58,030 bases of DNA from an uncultured Verrucomicrobiae bacterium (GCA_943788245.1 CALSPN010000040.1:1-58030); one strand, 5' to 3'. Counted from the first letter of the stretch, positions 41,775 through 51,721 are shown. Translations and numbers: made by a program. The notes: generated by a model not told the origin, from the letters alone.

Positions 41775-43070
41775 CTAATTACGATCTTTTAAAAGGAATA
41801 CACCTCTCAACAGATCAGTGGCTCGATCAAGTTGCTTGTCCCGGACAGCCCTGATTCGCTCACGCTGTTCCTCGGACAGTTGTATTAAAGCATCAACTCC
41901 ACCTGGGGAGCGTTTGTAAAATAAAGACTCCAAATCTTCGTCTGAAACTGAAACGGTGATATCCGGAGTAATTCCTTTGCCATGAATGATCTTTTCACTT
42001 GGAGTGTAATACTTAGCCGTTGTCAAGCGGAGAGCCCATCCTCCGGAAACAGGAAAGATGCTCTGCACTGAACCTTTACCAAAAGTCTGTTCGCCAAGCA
42101 CAACCGCACGCCCCAGGTCCTGCAGACATCCTGAAACAATTTCAGAGGCGCTGGCACTGCCATTGTTCACGAGCACGACGATAGGGAGATCAAGGATCGG
42201 ATCCAATGACGCCGCATGATGTTTGCTTCGCATCATCTCGCTCTTGCCTTGGGTGAAAACAACCAATTGACCCGCGGGTAGAAACTGTTCGCAAACCTCG
42301 ACTGCTTGATCAAGCAAACCGCCAGGATTACCCCTGAGATCAAGAACGAGGCCGCGCATCCCCTTCTCCATCATCTGATCCACAGCTTTACGCAGATCTC
42401 GGCTGGTCTGCTCTCCAAACTGAGTCAGCCATACATAGCCAATATTATCCTTATCCAGATCAAAGGTATTGTTTCCCGAGAAATCCTTGACCGTTTGAAG
42501 TTTGATGATCGCTCTCTCAAGTACAACTTCGCGCATCTTGGCACTGGAAGGTCGATACAAAGTGATGGTGACTTCAGATCCAGGCTCGCCTCGTAGACGT
42601 TTGACAGCTTCCTGTAGTGTGATGCCTTCGGTAGTGCGATTTTCAATTTTTACAATACGGTCTCCTGAAATAACTCCAGCCTGAAATGCGGGAGTATCAG
42701 CCATGGGGGAAACGACGGTAAGATATTTTTTATTCTCGTCCATGGTAACGACGATACCGACGCCACCAAAGGCACCCTCTGTATCTTTTTTCAGTTCGTC
42801 GTAATGTACGGGTTCCATGAATTCGCTGTGAGGATCCAGTGAACTCAACATGCCTTTTAATGCACTTTGAATCAGGTCACGGTAAGTCAGCTTGTCTCCC
42901 TCAACATAATCGGAGCGGATGCGTTCCACGACGGATGCAAATAACTCATAGGTTTCGTAGGGATCCTCGGCAGAAGAAGCCTGAGCGGTCTCACGGTATA
43001 AGAGAAAACCCACCGTCAGATTGACGCCGAGCAAAACCATTATGGAAGAATAGATAAGTTTTTTTACCAT
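41775..43070 (-). CDS. S41 family C-terminal processing protease with PDZ domain
   Basis: The 431-residue protein begins with a signal anchor (LIYSSIMVLLGVNLTVGFLLY) and so acts in the periplasm. A PDZ domain spans about residues 95-175 (GGVGIVV; ADTPAFQAGVISGDRIVKI). The S41 catalytic domain has Ser307 in NNGSASASE and Lys332 in GEQTFGKGSVQ, 25 residues apart as in other CtpA proteases, and the DLRGNPGGLLDQAVEV segment. It trims C-termini of exported proteins. ispD lies 43 bases upstream on the same strand and tsaD 81 bases downstream, so the three may be one transcript. Confidence 0.94.
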   Translation of the reverse strand: MVKKLIYSSIMVLLGVNLTVGFLLYRETAQASSAEDPYETYELFASVVERIRSDYVEGDKLTYRDLIQSALKGMLSSLDPHSEFMEPVHYDELKKDTEGAFGGVGIVVTMDENKKYLTVVSPMADTPAFQAGVISGDRIVKIENRTTEGITLQEAVKRLRGEPGSEVTITLYRPSSAKMREVVLERAIIKLQTVKDFSGNNTFDLDKDNIGYVWLTQFGEQTSRDLRKAVDQMMEKGMRGLVLDLRGNPGGLLDQAVEVCEQFLPAGQLVVFTQGKSEMMRSKHHAASLDPILDLPIVVLVNNGSASASEIVSGCLQDLGRAVVLGEQTFGKGSVQSIFPVSGGWALRLTTAKYYTPSEKIIHGKGITPDITVSVSDEDLESLFYKRSPGGVDALIQLSEEQRERIRAVRDKQLDRATDLLRGVFLLKDRN

Positions 43071-43113
43071 GGAATTGACTTATGCTAACGAACTGTTTTT
43101 GACGTGGTCCACA

Positions 43114-43800
43114 CTAAACGCCCCGCGATTGATTAGCAAGCAACCAACTGACATAAGGAAGATCGTCAGGGTAGGTTACTTTTGGGTTTGGATAGTCGCT
43201 GGGTACGATTTTAACGGGGATTCCGGCATACTCACATGCTGCGGTATCATCGGTGAAAACCTTCTTTGCAAGGCGAACTCTCTCTAGGGCATCCCGTATG
43301 AGATTCAATCGAAAGACTTGCGGTGTCTGAACAGCCCATAATCCCTCCCGATCGACGGTAGATTCAATTGATTGTGAATCATCTGCTCGTTTGATTGTGT
43401 CGGTTATTTTGCGGCCAGCAACGACAGCTCCATATCGATGTGCTTCTTTCAGACAATCACGAACCAAGACCGGATGAGCGCACGGTCTGGCTGCATCATG
43501 AATCGCTACGATTTCGCAGCTCTCGGGACATGCTTTCAATCCATTCCAGACCGAATCTTGACGTTCTGCACCACCTGGAACTAACTCGTAAGGCTTGCTG
43601 ACCCGAATTTCAGCGGCCAATTGATCAATGGCCTGATGACGTTCATCGCGTGCCACGATAATGATTCGATCTATCTCAGCAATCGTGTCAAGAGCTCTCC
43701 AAGTGTGCCCTAGAATAGGTGTACCGTCGACTTCCAGCCAAAGCTTGTCCACGCCCATCCGAGCTCCTTTCCCCGCTGCAACAATAATGACAACATTCAT
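43114..43800 (-). CDS. ispD: 2-C-methyl-D-erythritol 4-phosphate cytidylyltransferase
   Basis: At 228 residues it matches IspD length. The nucleotide-binding start is IIVAAGKGARMGVDKLW (residues about 5-21), with Lys19 of the usual PKQ position present as DKL. Other family segments are VPGGAERQDSVWNGL, VAIHDAARPCAHPVLV, and the C-terminal TPQVFRLNLIRDAL and FTDDTAACEYAGI segments. It makes CDP-methylerythritol in the non-mevalonate isoprenoid pathway. IspF, often fused or adjacent, is not in the window. It is upstream of the Ctp protease. Confidence 0.93.
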   Translation of the reverse strand: MNVVIIVAAGKGARMGVDKLWLEVDGTPILGHTWRALDTIAEIDRIIIVARDERHQAIDQLAAEIRVSKPYELVPGGAERQDSVWNGLKACPESCEIVAIHDAARPCAHPVLVRDCLKEAHRYGAVVAGRKITDTIKRADDSQSIESTVDREGLWAVQTPQVFRLNLIRDALERVRLAKKVFTDDTAACEYAGIPVKIVPSDYPNPKVTYPDDLPYVSWLLANQSRGV

Positions 43801-43893
43801 TGTTCGACAAATGAACCGGTGATGTCACAAATCACTGGTTTGCCGTTCCCGCAGAAGCCAGCCCATTCATAACTTAACTTGAGTGATAAGCGT

Positions 43894-44577
43894 TTATTTT
43901 AATGAGGGAGTATCTTCAGCTGCAATGGCCTTTGCGACAGATGCATCATCGGGAAGAGGGCGAACCTCTAATTTGCGATAGTGCACAACACTTCCTGGAT
44001 CATGCTGCTGAACAGCCAAATGCCCTTCGGTCCAGGTGTTTTTCTCATCTATAAAATCAACAACTACCTTATTGTTGACTTTGATGATGATGCGATTCCC
44101 TATGGCAATGATATGCTGCGTCCACCAGGTATCGTCCTCAATGAGTTGTTCGCCGATTTTCACAAAATTATATAACGAACCAGTTCGCTGTGGATCAGAA
44201 CTGGTATTTTCCACCTGCGACTCATATCCCTTAGGCCAGCCACGACCGAGTTGAGCGCGAAAATACAAGCCGCTATTTCCTTTGTGATTCAGTTTGACCT
44301 CTGCTCGATATTCCATATTCCGGTAAGTATTTGGACTGAAAAGATGACTTCGGTTGCCTTTTCCAACCAGTAATCCATCATCGTCCACACTCCAAGCATG
44401 CGGATCAAATGTCATCCAACCGCTGAGGGTTTTCCCATCCAGCAAGGAAATCCAACCCTGTTCATCAGGGACTGTTGGTGTTGATTTTCCTGATACAGTT
44501 TGTGCTTTGCAGGCCATGGGCAGGTTGAAAACGGCCACTAAAACAACGGTGTAGATCAAATGTTTGATATTTTTCAT
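43894..44577 (-). CDS. DUF1080 (3-keto-disaccharide hydrolase-like) exported protein
   Basis: A 227-residue protein with a signal peptide cut near residue 25 (CKAQ). The DUF1080 beta-sandwich begins EQGWISLLDGKTLSGWMTF, continues WSVDDDGLLVGKGNRSHLF and contains NSGLYFRAQLGRGWPKGYESQV, ending in the HYRKLEVRPLP segment usual for this family. Some relatives hydrolyse 3-keto-glycosides; for most the role is unknown. It is a single gene divergent from panC, 94 bases from ispD. The family is one of the most expanded in PVC genomes, which supports the assignment of the organism. Confidence 0.88.
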   Translation of the reverse strand: MKNIKHLIYTVVLVAVFNLPMACKAQTVSGKSTPTVPDEQGWISLLDGKTLSGWMTFDPHAWSVDDDGLLVGKGNRSHLFSPNTYRNMEYRAEVKLNHKGNSGLYFRAQLGRGWPKGYESQVENTSSDPQRTGSLYNFVKIGEQLIEDDTWWTQHIIAIGNRIIIKVNNKVVVDFIDEKNTWTEGHLAVQQHDPGSVVHYRKLEVRPLPDDASVAKAIAAEDTPSLK

Positions 44578-44658
44578 GTTTCAATCCAATTTATCGCATT
44601 GTTTGACGAATGACAATAGGATTGAATGGCGATTTAAACAAAGCACTAATGGGGCGAA

Positions 44659-45528
44659 ATGAAGCAGATACGACATCTGAAAACAATGCAGCGGTGGGCA
44701 CTTGATTCCAAAAGAACCAGCGGCAAGGTTGCTCTGGTTCCTACCATGGGCTGTTTACACGAAGGTCATGTCAGCCTGATAAAGCGAGCACGTCAATCCG
44801 CAGGTGCAGCAGGGAAAGTCATCGTAAGTATTTACGTGAATCCGACTCAGTTTGGAGCCAATGAAGATTTTTCATCCTATCCCCGGGATCTTACGAAGGA
44901 CTTGAATATCTGCGAAAGAGAGGGGGTGGATGTTGTATTCATGCCTTCCGACACATCCATGTATCCAGATACGACAGAAAAGGAATACTCCACTTATGTA
45001 ATCGAATCCAGCTTGTCGCCTACGATGGAAGGTAAATCGCGTCCTGCTCACTTTAAGGGAGTCACAACCGTTGTCTGCAAACTCTTTATGTTGACACTGC
45101 CAGACATGGCTGTTTTTGGGGCTAAAGATTATCAACAAGCAGCCATCATCCGTAGAATGACCTCCAACCTGAATATTCCGGTCAAGGTGATTGTAGCGCC
45201 AACCATTCGTGAGAAAGACGGATTGGCCATGAGTTCTCGAAACGTTTACCTGAGCATGGAAGAGCGCAGTCAAGCTCCCATTCTCATTCAAACTCTGATA
45301 GAGGCTAAAGGAATAGTCCGTTCATCACCTGAGCAATCCATTCTAACAACGAAAATTCAATCCATATTGAAAGCTCGAATCCGAACAAAAAAACTGGCCA
45401 AGCTGGACTATATCGCTTTTTTTGATCCCGATACGCTGCAACCTCTTGATAAAGTTTGCAAAGGGTCTCACATGGCCTTAGCCGTTTATTTTGGAAAAAC
45501 CCGATTGATCGACAATATCAGACTCTGA
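44659..45528 (+). CDS. panC: Pantoate-beta-alanine ligase
   Basis: A 289-residue enzyme of typical PanC length. It has [18 protein letters not shown] with the HxGH-like nucleotidyl-transferase motif (HEGH, about residues 34-37), [24 protein letters not shown] and the second ATP-binding segment [15 protein letters not shown] (a KMSKS equivalent). It makes pantothenate from pantoate and beta-alanine with ATP. The stop codon is followed by nadB after 4 bases, so the two are almost certainly co-transcribed and translationally coupled. The two pathways both draw on aspartate. Confidence 0.96.
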   Translation: MKQIRHLKTMQRWALDSKRTSGKVALVPTMGCLHEGHVSLIKRARQSAGAAGKVIVSIYVNPTQFGANEDFSSYPRDLTKDLNICEREGVDVVFMPSDTSMYPDTTEKEYSTYVIESSLSPTMEGKSRPAHFKGVTTVVCKLFMLTLPDMAVFGAKDYQQAAIIRRMTSNLNIPVKVIVAPTIREKDGLAMSSRNVYLSMEERSQAPILIQTLIEAKGIVRSSPEQSILTTKIQSILKARIRTKKLAKLDYIAFFDPDTLQPLDKVCKGSHMALAVYFGKTRLIDNIRL

Positions 45529-45532
45529 AGAA

Positions 45533-47173
45533 ATGCCAGATATGGACAACAAAACACCCATTCGTTCTTTTGATTTTATCGTTCTTGGGAGCGGTATCGC
45601 TGGCTTGACATTTGCCCTCAAAGCAGCTGAGCACGGCAGCGTCGCCATCATCACTAAGAAACACAAGGCTGAATCCAATACAAATTATGCTCAAGGCGGT
45701 ATAGCAGCTGTCACAAGCCAGGAAGATAGTTTTGAAACACACAACAACGACACCCGTGAAGCAGGCGCAGGTCTTTGCAAAGATGAAGTGGTACGAACCA
45801 TTGTCTCAGAGGGTCCAGATCGGATTGACGAACTCATTCAACTGGGCATGCGATTCAGTGAGCGCGAGATACCTGATTCAGGTGGAGTAAAAGAATTGGA
45901 TCTGGGGAAAGAGGGCGGACACTCCAAGCGTCGGATTCTTCATTGCAAGGATATCACTGGACGGGCAATCGAGCACGCTTTGTTGAATGCCATTGCCTCC
46001 AATGATCAAATCACAGTTTTTGAAAACCACTTTGCCATTGATCTCATTACTTCAAAAAAACTGAGGGTCAGTGGAGCCAATCGATGCTTGGGAGCATTTG
46101 TCCTGAACTGTGAGTCGCATGCAATAGAAACGTACAGCGCACCGGTAGTCCTGCTCGCGACTGGGGGATGCGGCAAAGTTTACCTTTACACGACAAATCC
46201 AGACATTGCCACAGGAGATGGGGTAGCGATGGCATATCGAGCCGGAGTGCCTACGGCAAACATGGAATTCGTTCAATTTCACCCAACATGCCTTTATCAC
46301 TCGAAAGCCAAAACGTTTCTCATCAGTGAGGCACTTCGAGGTGAGGGAGGAATTCTCAAAAGCATCGAGGGAGAGGCATTCATGGAAAAGCAACACGAAA
46401 TGGCATCCCTTGCTCCAAGAGATATTGTGGCCAGAGCCATTGATTCCAATATGAAGCGCAGCGGAGCAGATAATGTCTTTCTCGATATCACCCATAAATC
46501 CGCACCCTTTATCATGAATCGATTTCCAAACATTTATTCCACATGCATGAAATATGGGATAGATATCACCAAGGAACCGATCCCTGTAGTGCCGGCAGCT
46601 CATTACCAATGCGGCGGCGTGGTGACTAATTTGAATGGAGAAACGAACATTACGGGGCTGTTCGCTGCAGGTGAGGTTGCCTGCACGGGGCTCCATGGTG
46701 CTAATAGACTCGCCAGTAATTCCCTGCTGGAAGCATTAGTCATCTCGCATCGAGCTATCAATCGCATCCAGATCTTGAAACGAGAAGGCAAGTTAACTCA
46801 CAGCAAACATGAGCTTCCCAAGTGGAAAAGCGGAGACGCACAGGACCCAGATGAACGGGTGGTGATTGCTCATAACTGGGATGAAATAAGGCGTATGATG
46901 TGGGATTACGTCGGCATTGTGCGCACCAATAAACGATTGTTAAGAGCCAGGAAGCGGATTGCCAACCTGAGGGAGGAAATTCACGAATTTTATTGGAATT
47001 TCAAACTGACCCCAGATCTTCTGGAGCTAAGAAATCTTGCGTTGGTTGCCTCGCTTATTATCGAGTCGGCGCTGAAACGTCATGAAAGTCGAGGGCTGCA
47101 TTATAATCTGGATTACCCTGCGCCAGACCCTCGTTGGCAGCAGAAAGATACACTTATGATTCCTGAAGAGTGA
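45533..47173 (+). CDS. nadB: L-aspartate oxidase
   Basis: The 546-residue flavoprotein has the FAD motif [19 protein letters not shown] (about residues 14-32), the NadB hallmark [15 protein letters not shown] (about 55-69), [14 protein letters not shown], the [13 protein letters not shown] segment, [13 protein letters not shown] (about 355-367) and [14 protein letters not shown]. It oxidises aspartate to iminoaspartate for NAD synthesis. ATG 45533 follows the panC stop by 4 bases; a second ATG is at 45542. NadA and NadC are not in this window. A purine-rich CTGAAGAA precedes the start. Confidence 0.95.
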   Translation: MPDMDNKTPIRSFDFIVLGSGIAGLTFALKAAEHGSVAIITKKHKAESNTNYAQGGIAAVTSQEDSFETHNNDTREAGAGLCKDEVVRTIVSEGPDRIDELIQLGMRFSEREIPDSGGVKELDLGKEGGHSKRRILHCKDITGRAIEHALLNAIASNDQITVFENHFAIDLITSKKLRVSGANRCLGAFVLNCESHAIETYSAPVVLLATGGCGKVYLYTTNPDIATGDGVAMAYRAGVPTANMEFVQFHPTCLYHSKAKTFLISEALRGEGGILKSIEGEAFMEKQHEMASLAPRDIVARAIDSNMKRSGADNVFLDITHKSAPFIMNRFPNIYSTCMKYGIDITKEPIPVVPAAHYQCGGVVTNLNGETNITGLFAAGEVACTGLHGANRLASNSLLEALVISHRAINRIQILKREGKLTHSKHELPKWKSGDAQDPDERVVIAHNWDEIRRMMWDYVGIVRTNKRLLRARKRIANLREEIHEFYWNFKLTPDLLELRNLALVASLIIESALKRHESRGLHYNLDYPAPDPRWQQKDTLMIPEE

Positions 47174-47202
47174 CCCAGTCTATTGCTTCCCGATCACTCT
47201 AT

Positions 47203-48786
47203 TTATGCGAATACAGCTTTCGTTTCTTGTGTTCTGATAATGACGGTTCCTGCCACCAAATCATGCCATGATTGGCGTTCAGCATTCCATCCCACCCAAA
47301 GAAACCCCAATCCCAGCGGAATACCTGAAAACAAACTGGACAAAGAGCGAATCACCGCCGTCCCCCATGAAGGAGCTTCTCCCCTCAATGTTACCAATCT
47401 GAGTTTCATGATGGTTCCACCAACAGTGGTCCCTTTCCACCCCCAGAGAACGATGTGATAGACCATCCACATCAAAATAAAATATCGAAAACCTCCCTGT
47501 CCATCAATGAGGCCGAGGATCTGCAAACCGAAAAATACCAGCACGAAATCTAAAGTTGTGGCTGCAATGCGCGACCAGAACCCTGCTCTTTCATAATGGC
47601 CTGCATGTGCCTGTTCTGAGTTGTAAGAAGGTGGGTTAGTTCCGGTGGATCCTTTTTTTTCTCTATGTGAAGTCTCCTTGGGTGAAGTTCCATTACCGTC
47701 ATCTGCTTCATCGTCTTGGGGCTCGTCCTGGGCTTTCGATGCAACTTCAGAATGGGAAATAGCCGCTTCAGCATCAGATGGCTGCACCACCAGAGGCTTG
47801 CCTGAGATGGGAGCAGGAAAATCAACTTCAGCCCGTAACATCTGGATACCTGCCAAAAGAATAGCGCCAAATGCCAGAGGGATGACAACCCCAAGAGCCA
47901 GTCCTCCAAGAAATGGTATAAGATAAAACAAGAACATGATCAAACTGCCGATCAGGAAAGCTGCGATTGAAGTGTTACCCCAGTTCGCACCTGCTCTGTG
48001 TCCGATTCGTTTACCAAGGGATGTATACACAGCAACTTTACCGACAATGGTAGCGGCTGAAATGGCGCATATGAAGAAAGGCACTAATAAAATACCCACG
48101 CCCGTTGCCGTAACCAATATCAGTAATGGGCCTAACAAGATCAAGCCGAGCAACCCTACGAAAAATGTGGTGATTGGTTTCGGTTCAAGGACTTTGACCG
48201 ATTGATCTACGGCATTACCAAGGAGAATCAACGTCAAGAAGTTAACAAACAACAGTAGACCAGCCAGTACCATAGTCCACGTAACTGCGATAGCAAAGGG
48301 TCTCATCAAGATGAAGCAGTGCGTCATCCAAAGCTTGAAACCTGACAGAAAGGAGAACAAACCAGGAAGAGGGAACTGAAATAGATCTTCATTAAAAGTA
48401 CCACGTGAATCGATTACGAAAGGTCCTCCAATAAGAATCCCCTTATGCTCGACCAAGGCATCCGCGCCGGCGATAAGTTTGCCACCAACCAGAGTCAGGT
48501 CACCACCTATTTCACCGTTTAATGTAACGCTTCCACCGACAACAATAAGATCACGTTCAATCCTTCCATCAACCTGTATATCTCCACCAATGACAACCGC
48601 ATTTCTAATCACTTCATCGCTTGAAACCACTTCAGACCGATTGAAAACTATCAATTCATCATTTGAGCGCCTTAAAGTTGAGTTACCACTCTCTTGAGCT
48701 TGCAATTCGTTGGGCATACACCATATACCCGCCATCAGAAAAAGCATATTAAATGCAATCAGCTTTTGACTAAGAAAATTTTTCAT
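47203..48786 (-). CDS. Bactofilin-like (polymer-forming) / RDD-domain membrane fusion
   Basis: A 527-residue protein. After a signal peptide (to about residue 31, LQAQ) comes a polymer-forming beta-helix-like segment with repeats of the pattern VxGGxxxxGxIxxD (about 62-128; VIGGDIQVDGRIERDLIVVG). Hydrophobic helices follow at about 140-165, 170-195, 215-240 and 250-300. A long acidic, disordered linker (about 345-415) leads to a C-terminal RDD domain (about 420-525: ERAGFWSRIAATTLDFVLV; WKGTTVGGTIMKLRLV) named for its Arg-Asp-Asp type residues. RDD proteins act in transport or Na+/H+ handling. Its ATG overlaps the stop of the upstream gene by 4 bases, in the ECF sigma operon. Confidence 0.78.
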   Translation of the reverse strand: MKNFLSQKLIAFNMLFLMAGIWCMPNELQAQESGNSTLRRSNDELIVFNRSEVVSSDEVIRNAVVIGGDIQVDGRIERDLIVVGGSVTLNGEIGGDLTLVGGKLIAGADALVEHKGILIGGPFVIDSRGTFNEDLFQFPLPGLFSFLSGFKLWMTHCFILMRPFAIAVTWTMVLAGLLLFVNFLTLILLGNAVDQSVKVLEPKPITTFFVGLLGLILLGPLLILVTATGVGILLVPFFICAISAATIVGKVAVYTSLGKRIGHRAGANWGNTSIAAFLIGSLIMFLFYLIPFLGGLALGVVIPLAFGAILLAGIQMLRAEVDFPAPISGKPLVVQPSDAEAAISHSEVASKAQDEPQDDEADDGNGTSPKETSHREKKGSTGTNPPSYNSEQAHAGHYERAGFWSRIAATTLDFVLVFFGLQILGLIDGQGGFRYFILMWMVYHIVLWGWKGTTVGGTIMKLRLVTLRGEAPSWGTAVIRSLSSLFSGIPLGLGFLWVGWNAERQSWHDLVAGTVIIRTQETKAVFA

Positions 48787-49247
48787 ATTGCTGGCAGCCG
48801 TAATCTTCGGACTGTGAAATGAAATAATGTCGAACCAATGACAGCTGTGACCAGATAGGCAATTCCCAGAGATAAACTTAGTGCAGACCAGATCACACTT
48901 GGAACAAGTTGTAGTAACGTTGCGCTGACCTGCTTGAGGCTTATGAGGAGTTGGTGGATCAAATCAAACGTCATTCCAGGGCGCGTGCTTGACCACCAAA
49001 TTTGCGCCGCCTCTGTGTTCCAGAAAAATCCGCTCGCTATTAACAGCAAGGAACTGAGCACAACTAAAAACCGCACCCAGCTTATGAGTGCAGAGGGATT
49101 TTCTGGGGTAATATCAGTGAATTCAGGACCGTTTACTCTATCCATTACTCGATCCAAAAACCCCTCTGAAATCTTTGTTGATGAGATTTTTTTCAAGTTG
49201 ATGTCTGCCCAATTTTCCAGCAAGCCAAAATCCTTTTTATTTCTCAT
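48783..49247 (-). CDS. Two-helix membrane protein, probable anti-sigma partner
   Basis: A 154-residue protein with a soluble N-terminal part (about residues 1-57) and two to three hydrophobic segments (about 60-80, 95-113 and 120-145). The start ATG overlaps the stop of the sigma factor gene by 4 bases and its stop overlaps the next start by 4, so it is translationally coupled in both directions. Position and topology point to an anti-sigma factor. The zinc motif HxxxCxxC of common anti-sigma factors is missing: there is no cysteine in the N-terminal part. So the class is unclear; a plain membrane partner without anti-sigma activity is the alternative. Confidence 0.6.
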   Translation of the reverse strand: MRNKKDFGLLENWADINLKKISSTKISEGFLDRVMDRVNGPEFTDITPENPSALISWVRFLVVLSSLLLIASGFFWNTEAAQIWWSSTRPGMTFDLIHQLLISLKQVSATLLQLVPSVIWSALSLSLGIAYLVTAVIGSTLFHFTVRRLRLPAI

Positions 49248-49873
49248 GAAGCAACTCCTTGTTGTGGGTACAATCGCCGGGGGAAATAGTTCGTCTCTTG
49301 AGATTGTCTTTGCCTAGACCATTCTTGTTTAGCAGCTTGATGCAACGATATCTTCTTCTTCAGTGCATGTCTTGCGCGATGAATATCAGTCTTGACCTTA
49401 CCGATTGAAATCTTCAGGGATTCTGCAATTTCTTCATAACTTAATTCATCGAAATGAAATAACACCAATGGGATCCTTTGATGATCTGGTAAAGCATTGA
49501 GAAGCTCTTCAAGCAAAGATCGTTCATCGGATCTTTCTGCTTCGGTTTTATCTGGCGAAGGACTTGGAATGGAGTCTACCGGATCCCATCCTGTATTCTC
49601 AGTCTCCGATTTGCGCCAATCCGAGAAAAAACGCCACTTTGAGCGGTAGCGGGTGATATGATTTAAACACAAATTCCTCGTAACTGTTTTCAGCCATCCT
49701 CGAACGGCTGGTTCATCACGTAGAGATTCGAAGTGCTTGTAAGCTCTCAGAAAGGTTTCCTGCGCGATATCCTGTGCTTCCGTGCGATTAGCCAGTATTC
49801 GAACAGCGCAATTGAACACCATGTCCTGGTGCTCGATGACGAAAGATTCAAATCTTTGATCTGTTTGTTCCAT
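49244..49873 (-). CDS. ECF-type RNA polymerase sigma factor
   Basis: The 209-residue protein has sigma region 2 (about residues 12-82: HQDMVFNCAVRILANRTEAQ, ETFLRAYKHFESL) and region 4 (about 122-182: ALPDHQRIPLVLFHFDELSY, EEIAESLKISIGKVKTDIHR), with a linker rich in Ser, Pro and Glu in between. It has no region 1 or 3, which is the ECF (RpoE-like) form. The last 25 residues after the HTH are polar and may contact the partner protein. The stop overlaps the start of the probable anti-sigma partner by 4 bases. A perfect hairpin is 12 bases before its ATG. Confidence 0.92.
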   Translation of the reverse strand: MEQTDQRFESFVIEHQDMVFNCAVRILANRTEAQDIAQETFLRAYKHFESLRDEPAVRGWLKTVTRNLCLNHITRYRSKWRFFSDWRKSETENTGWDPVDSIPSPSPDKTEAERSDERSLLEELLNALPDHQRIPLVLFHFDELSYEEIAESLKISIGKVKTDIHRARHALKKKISLHQAAKQEWSRQRQSQETNYFPRRLYPQQGVAS

Positions 49874-50229
49874 ACTTTTAACCGCCCCTTTTTCACAAAA
49901 AGGGTGACCATTTAATCATAACCATTGATCCAAGGAAGAAGTTTCAAAAATCTGAACCTTTTTTCAAAAGAGTTTCAATCAAGCGCCTAAAGAGCTTACT
50001 TTTAAGTCTGATCATGTCTCATTGAAGTGGAAAATACTTGGAAACCACCTACTCTTCAAATCATTCGCTGGACGCAAGTAAGTGACGAAGTGACAAACGA
50101 TAGCGTCAAATCAGTGCGGAATTCACCCTCCATGTTGTTTCAAGGAATCACAAATGGTTCATTACGTTCCGCCAAATCTCGTCTCTCGCCAGATACTTGC
50201 AAAAAAGCAGTGTATTGACACACTCCCCC
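49874..50229. other. Intergenic stretch upstream of the sigma operon
   Basis: Apart from the hairpin at 49886-49904 no feature is certain. Promoters for the sigma gene should lie here. A 63-residue plus-strand frame (50027-50218) has no protein-like features. No RNA gene was recognised. Confidence 0.4.
49886..49904 (-). promoter_or_regulatory. Perfect hairpin before the sigma factor start codon
   Basis: CCCTTTTT (49886-49893), loop CAC, AAAAAGGG (49897-49904): an exact 8-base inverted repeat with a 3-base loop. On the minus strand it ends 12 bases before the sigma ATG, and its downstream arm contains the AAGGGG that could serve as the ribosome-binding sequence. The hairpin could therefore hide the ribosome site and limit translation of sigma. 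It lacks a T run after it on either strand, so it is not a normal terminator. Could also be a protein operator. Confidence 0.5.
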
Positions 50230-51624
50230 TCAAAATTCCAATGTCTCAAGCCGTTCGGGTACACTCACCTGAGCTCCTGGCAATAGTTCCCTCAAGGTTT
50301 TGGAAAAGGCAAGCGACTGCTTTTCCTCACCATGAACCACGGTGACTCGGGCGAGGCGTCCGGTTAGATTCCGAACATACTGTGACAATTCAGCCCGGTC
50401 TGCATGACCTGAGAATGCGTCCACTCTAGCTATTCTGGCCCTTACTTCAATCGGTTCACCGAAGATATTCACAGGACTATCGTTATTCATGATTTTCGAT
50501 CCCAATGTATTTTGGGCGCAATACCCCACGAATAGCACTGTGTTACGCGGATTACCGATGTTGTTTTTCAGATGGTGCCTGATTCGCCCTGCCTCACACA
50601 TACCGGATGAACTGATGATAATGGCGGGCGTCGTGAGGTCATTGAGCTTTCTCGAATGTTCCGCCATGCGGATGTAGGTAAGGTTTTCCATCCCGAAGGG
50701 GTTGGCTTTTTCATGTAGAAATTGATAGATGCCTTCATTGAAACACTCAGGGTGGAGCCGGAAAACTTCAGTGGCATTCACACTCAAAGGGCTATCTACA
50801 TAAATGGGCACTTTGGGGATAACGCCCTCATCAGTCAATTGGTGGAGGGTGTATACGATCAACTGGGTTCTTCCCACTGAAAAAGCAGGTATGATCACTT
50901 TACCGTTTTTTTTGAGCGTTTCATTGACTAAATTCCCCACTTCCTCCTTCGCAAGCATTTTATCTGTATGATCCCGACCGCCGTAGGTACTTTCGATCTG
51001 GAGGAAATCCACATTCTCAACGGGTTGCGGGTCACGAAGGATTTCATGTCCGCCTCGACCTATATCACCGCTGAACAGGTAACGGAATTGCTTTCCGTTT
51101 TCCTCCACATCGAACACTATTTGAGCCGACCCCAGGATGTGTCCAGCATCGACAAAAGTGGCTTTTACCCCTTTGGATATGACGATCGGTCGATCATAAT
51201 TGACAGCCACAAATTGAGAGACCGCTTGCTCTGCATCCTTGGTCCCATAAAGTGGCTGGACGGCATCAAGTCCTTTTTTGGCGCGTTTTCTAGATACATA
51301 CTCTGCATCATATCGTTGAATATGGGCTGAGTCGGCCAACATGATTGCTGCCAGATCACGCGTTGCAAAAGTACAGTAGATATTCCCATGAAAACCTTGC
51401 CTGCAAAGATTAGGAAGATTTCCGCAATGATCAATGTGAGCATGGCTTAGCACGACAGCACCAATTTCGGATGGATCAAAGGGGAAATGCCGGTTGCGTT
51501 CCAGAGTCTCGTCGCGCCTTCCCTGATAAAGGCCGCATTCCATGAGGATTTTCTCACCATTGACTTGAAACAGGTACATTGAACCTGTGGTAGTGCGAGT
51601 AGCCCCAATAAATTGAACGTGCAT
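50230..51624 (-). CDS. Beta-CASP metallo-beta-lactamase fold ribonuclease-like protein
   Basis: The 464-residue protein begins with the MBL fold; zinc ligands are in S-H61-A-H63-I-D65-H66-C-G (motif 2), and further His/Asp residues at DAGHILGSAQIVFD and in SGDIGRGG. The beta-CASP part carries VIIPAFSVGRTQL, IISSSGMCEAGRI and the C-terminal KH-like stretch VDAFSGHADRAEL, then VHGEEKQSLAFS. This is the pattern of the CPSF/YSH1-like MBL RNA-processing nucleases found in bacteria and archaea. It probably cleaves or trims RNA with two zinc ions. It is a single gene. Confidence 0.9.
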   Translation of the reverse strand: MHVQFIGATRTTTGSMYLFQVNGEKILMECGLYQGRRDETLERNRHFPFDPSEIGAVVLSHAHIDHCGNLPNLCRQGFHGNIYCTFATRDLAAIMLADSAHIQRYDAEYVSRKRAKKGLDAVQPLYGTKDAEQAVSQFVAVNYDRPIVISKGVKATFVDAGHILGSAQIVFDVEENGKQFRYLFSGDIGRGGHEILRDPQPVENVDFLQIESTYGGRDHTDKMLAKEEVGNLVNETLKKNGKVIIPAFSVGRTQLIVYTLHQLTDEGVIPKVPIYVDSPLSVNATEVFRLHPECFNEGIYQFLHEKANPFGMENLTYIRMAEHSRKLNDLTTPAIIISSSGMCEAGRIRHHLKNNIGNPRNTVLFVGYCAQNTLGSKIMNNDSPVNIFGEPIEVRARIARVDAFSGHADRAELSQYVRNLTGRLARVTVVHGEEKQSLAFSKTLRELLPGAQVSVPERLETLEF

Positions 51625-51721
51625 GGTGAAATCATGCCGTCACAACAATACCGGCTGCAAGGAAAAGAAATACTCGAAGATTAGCAGAAATTAATTATCT
51701 TGTAAAAACCTCATCACGGGC

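Noticed and set aside
46052..46696. 214-residue minus-strand frame
   Set aside because: Shadow of nadB.
50027..50218. 63-residue plus-strand frame upstream of the sigma operon
   Set aside because: No protein-like features and no ribosome site.
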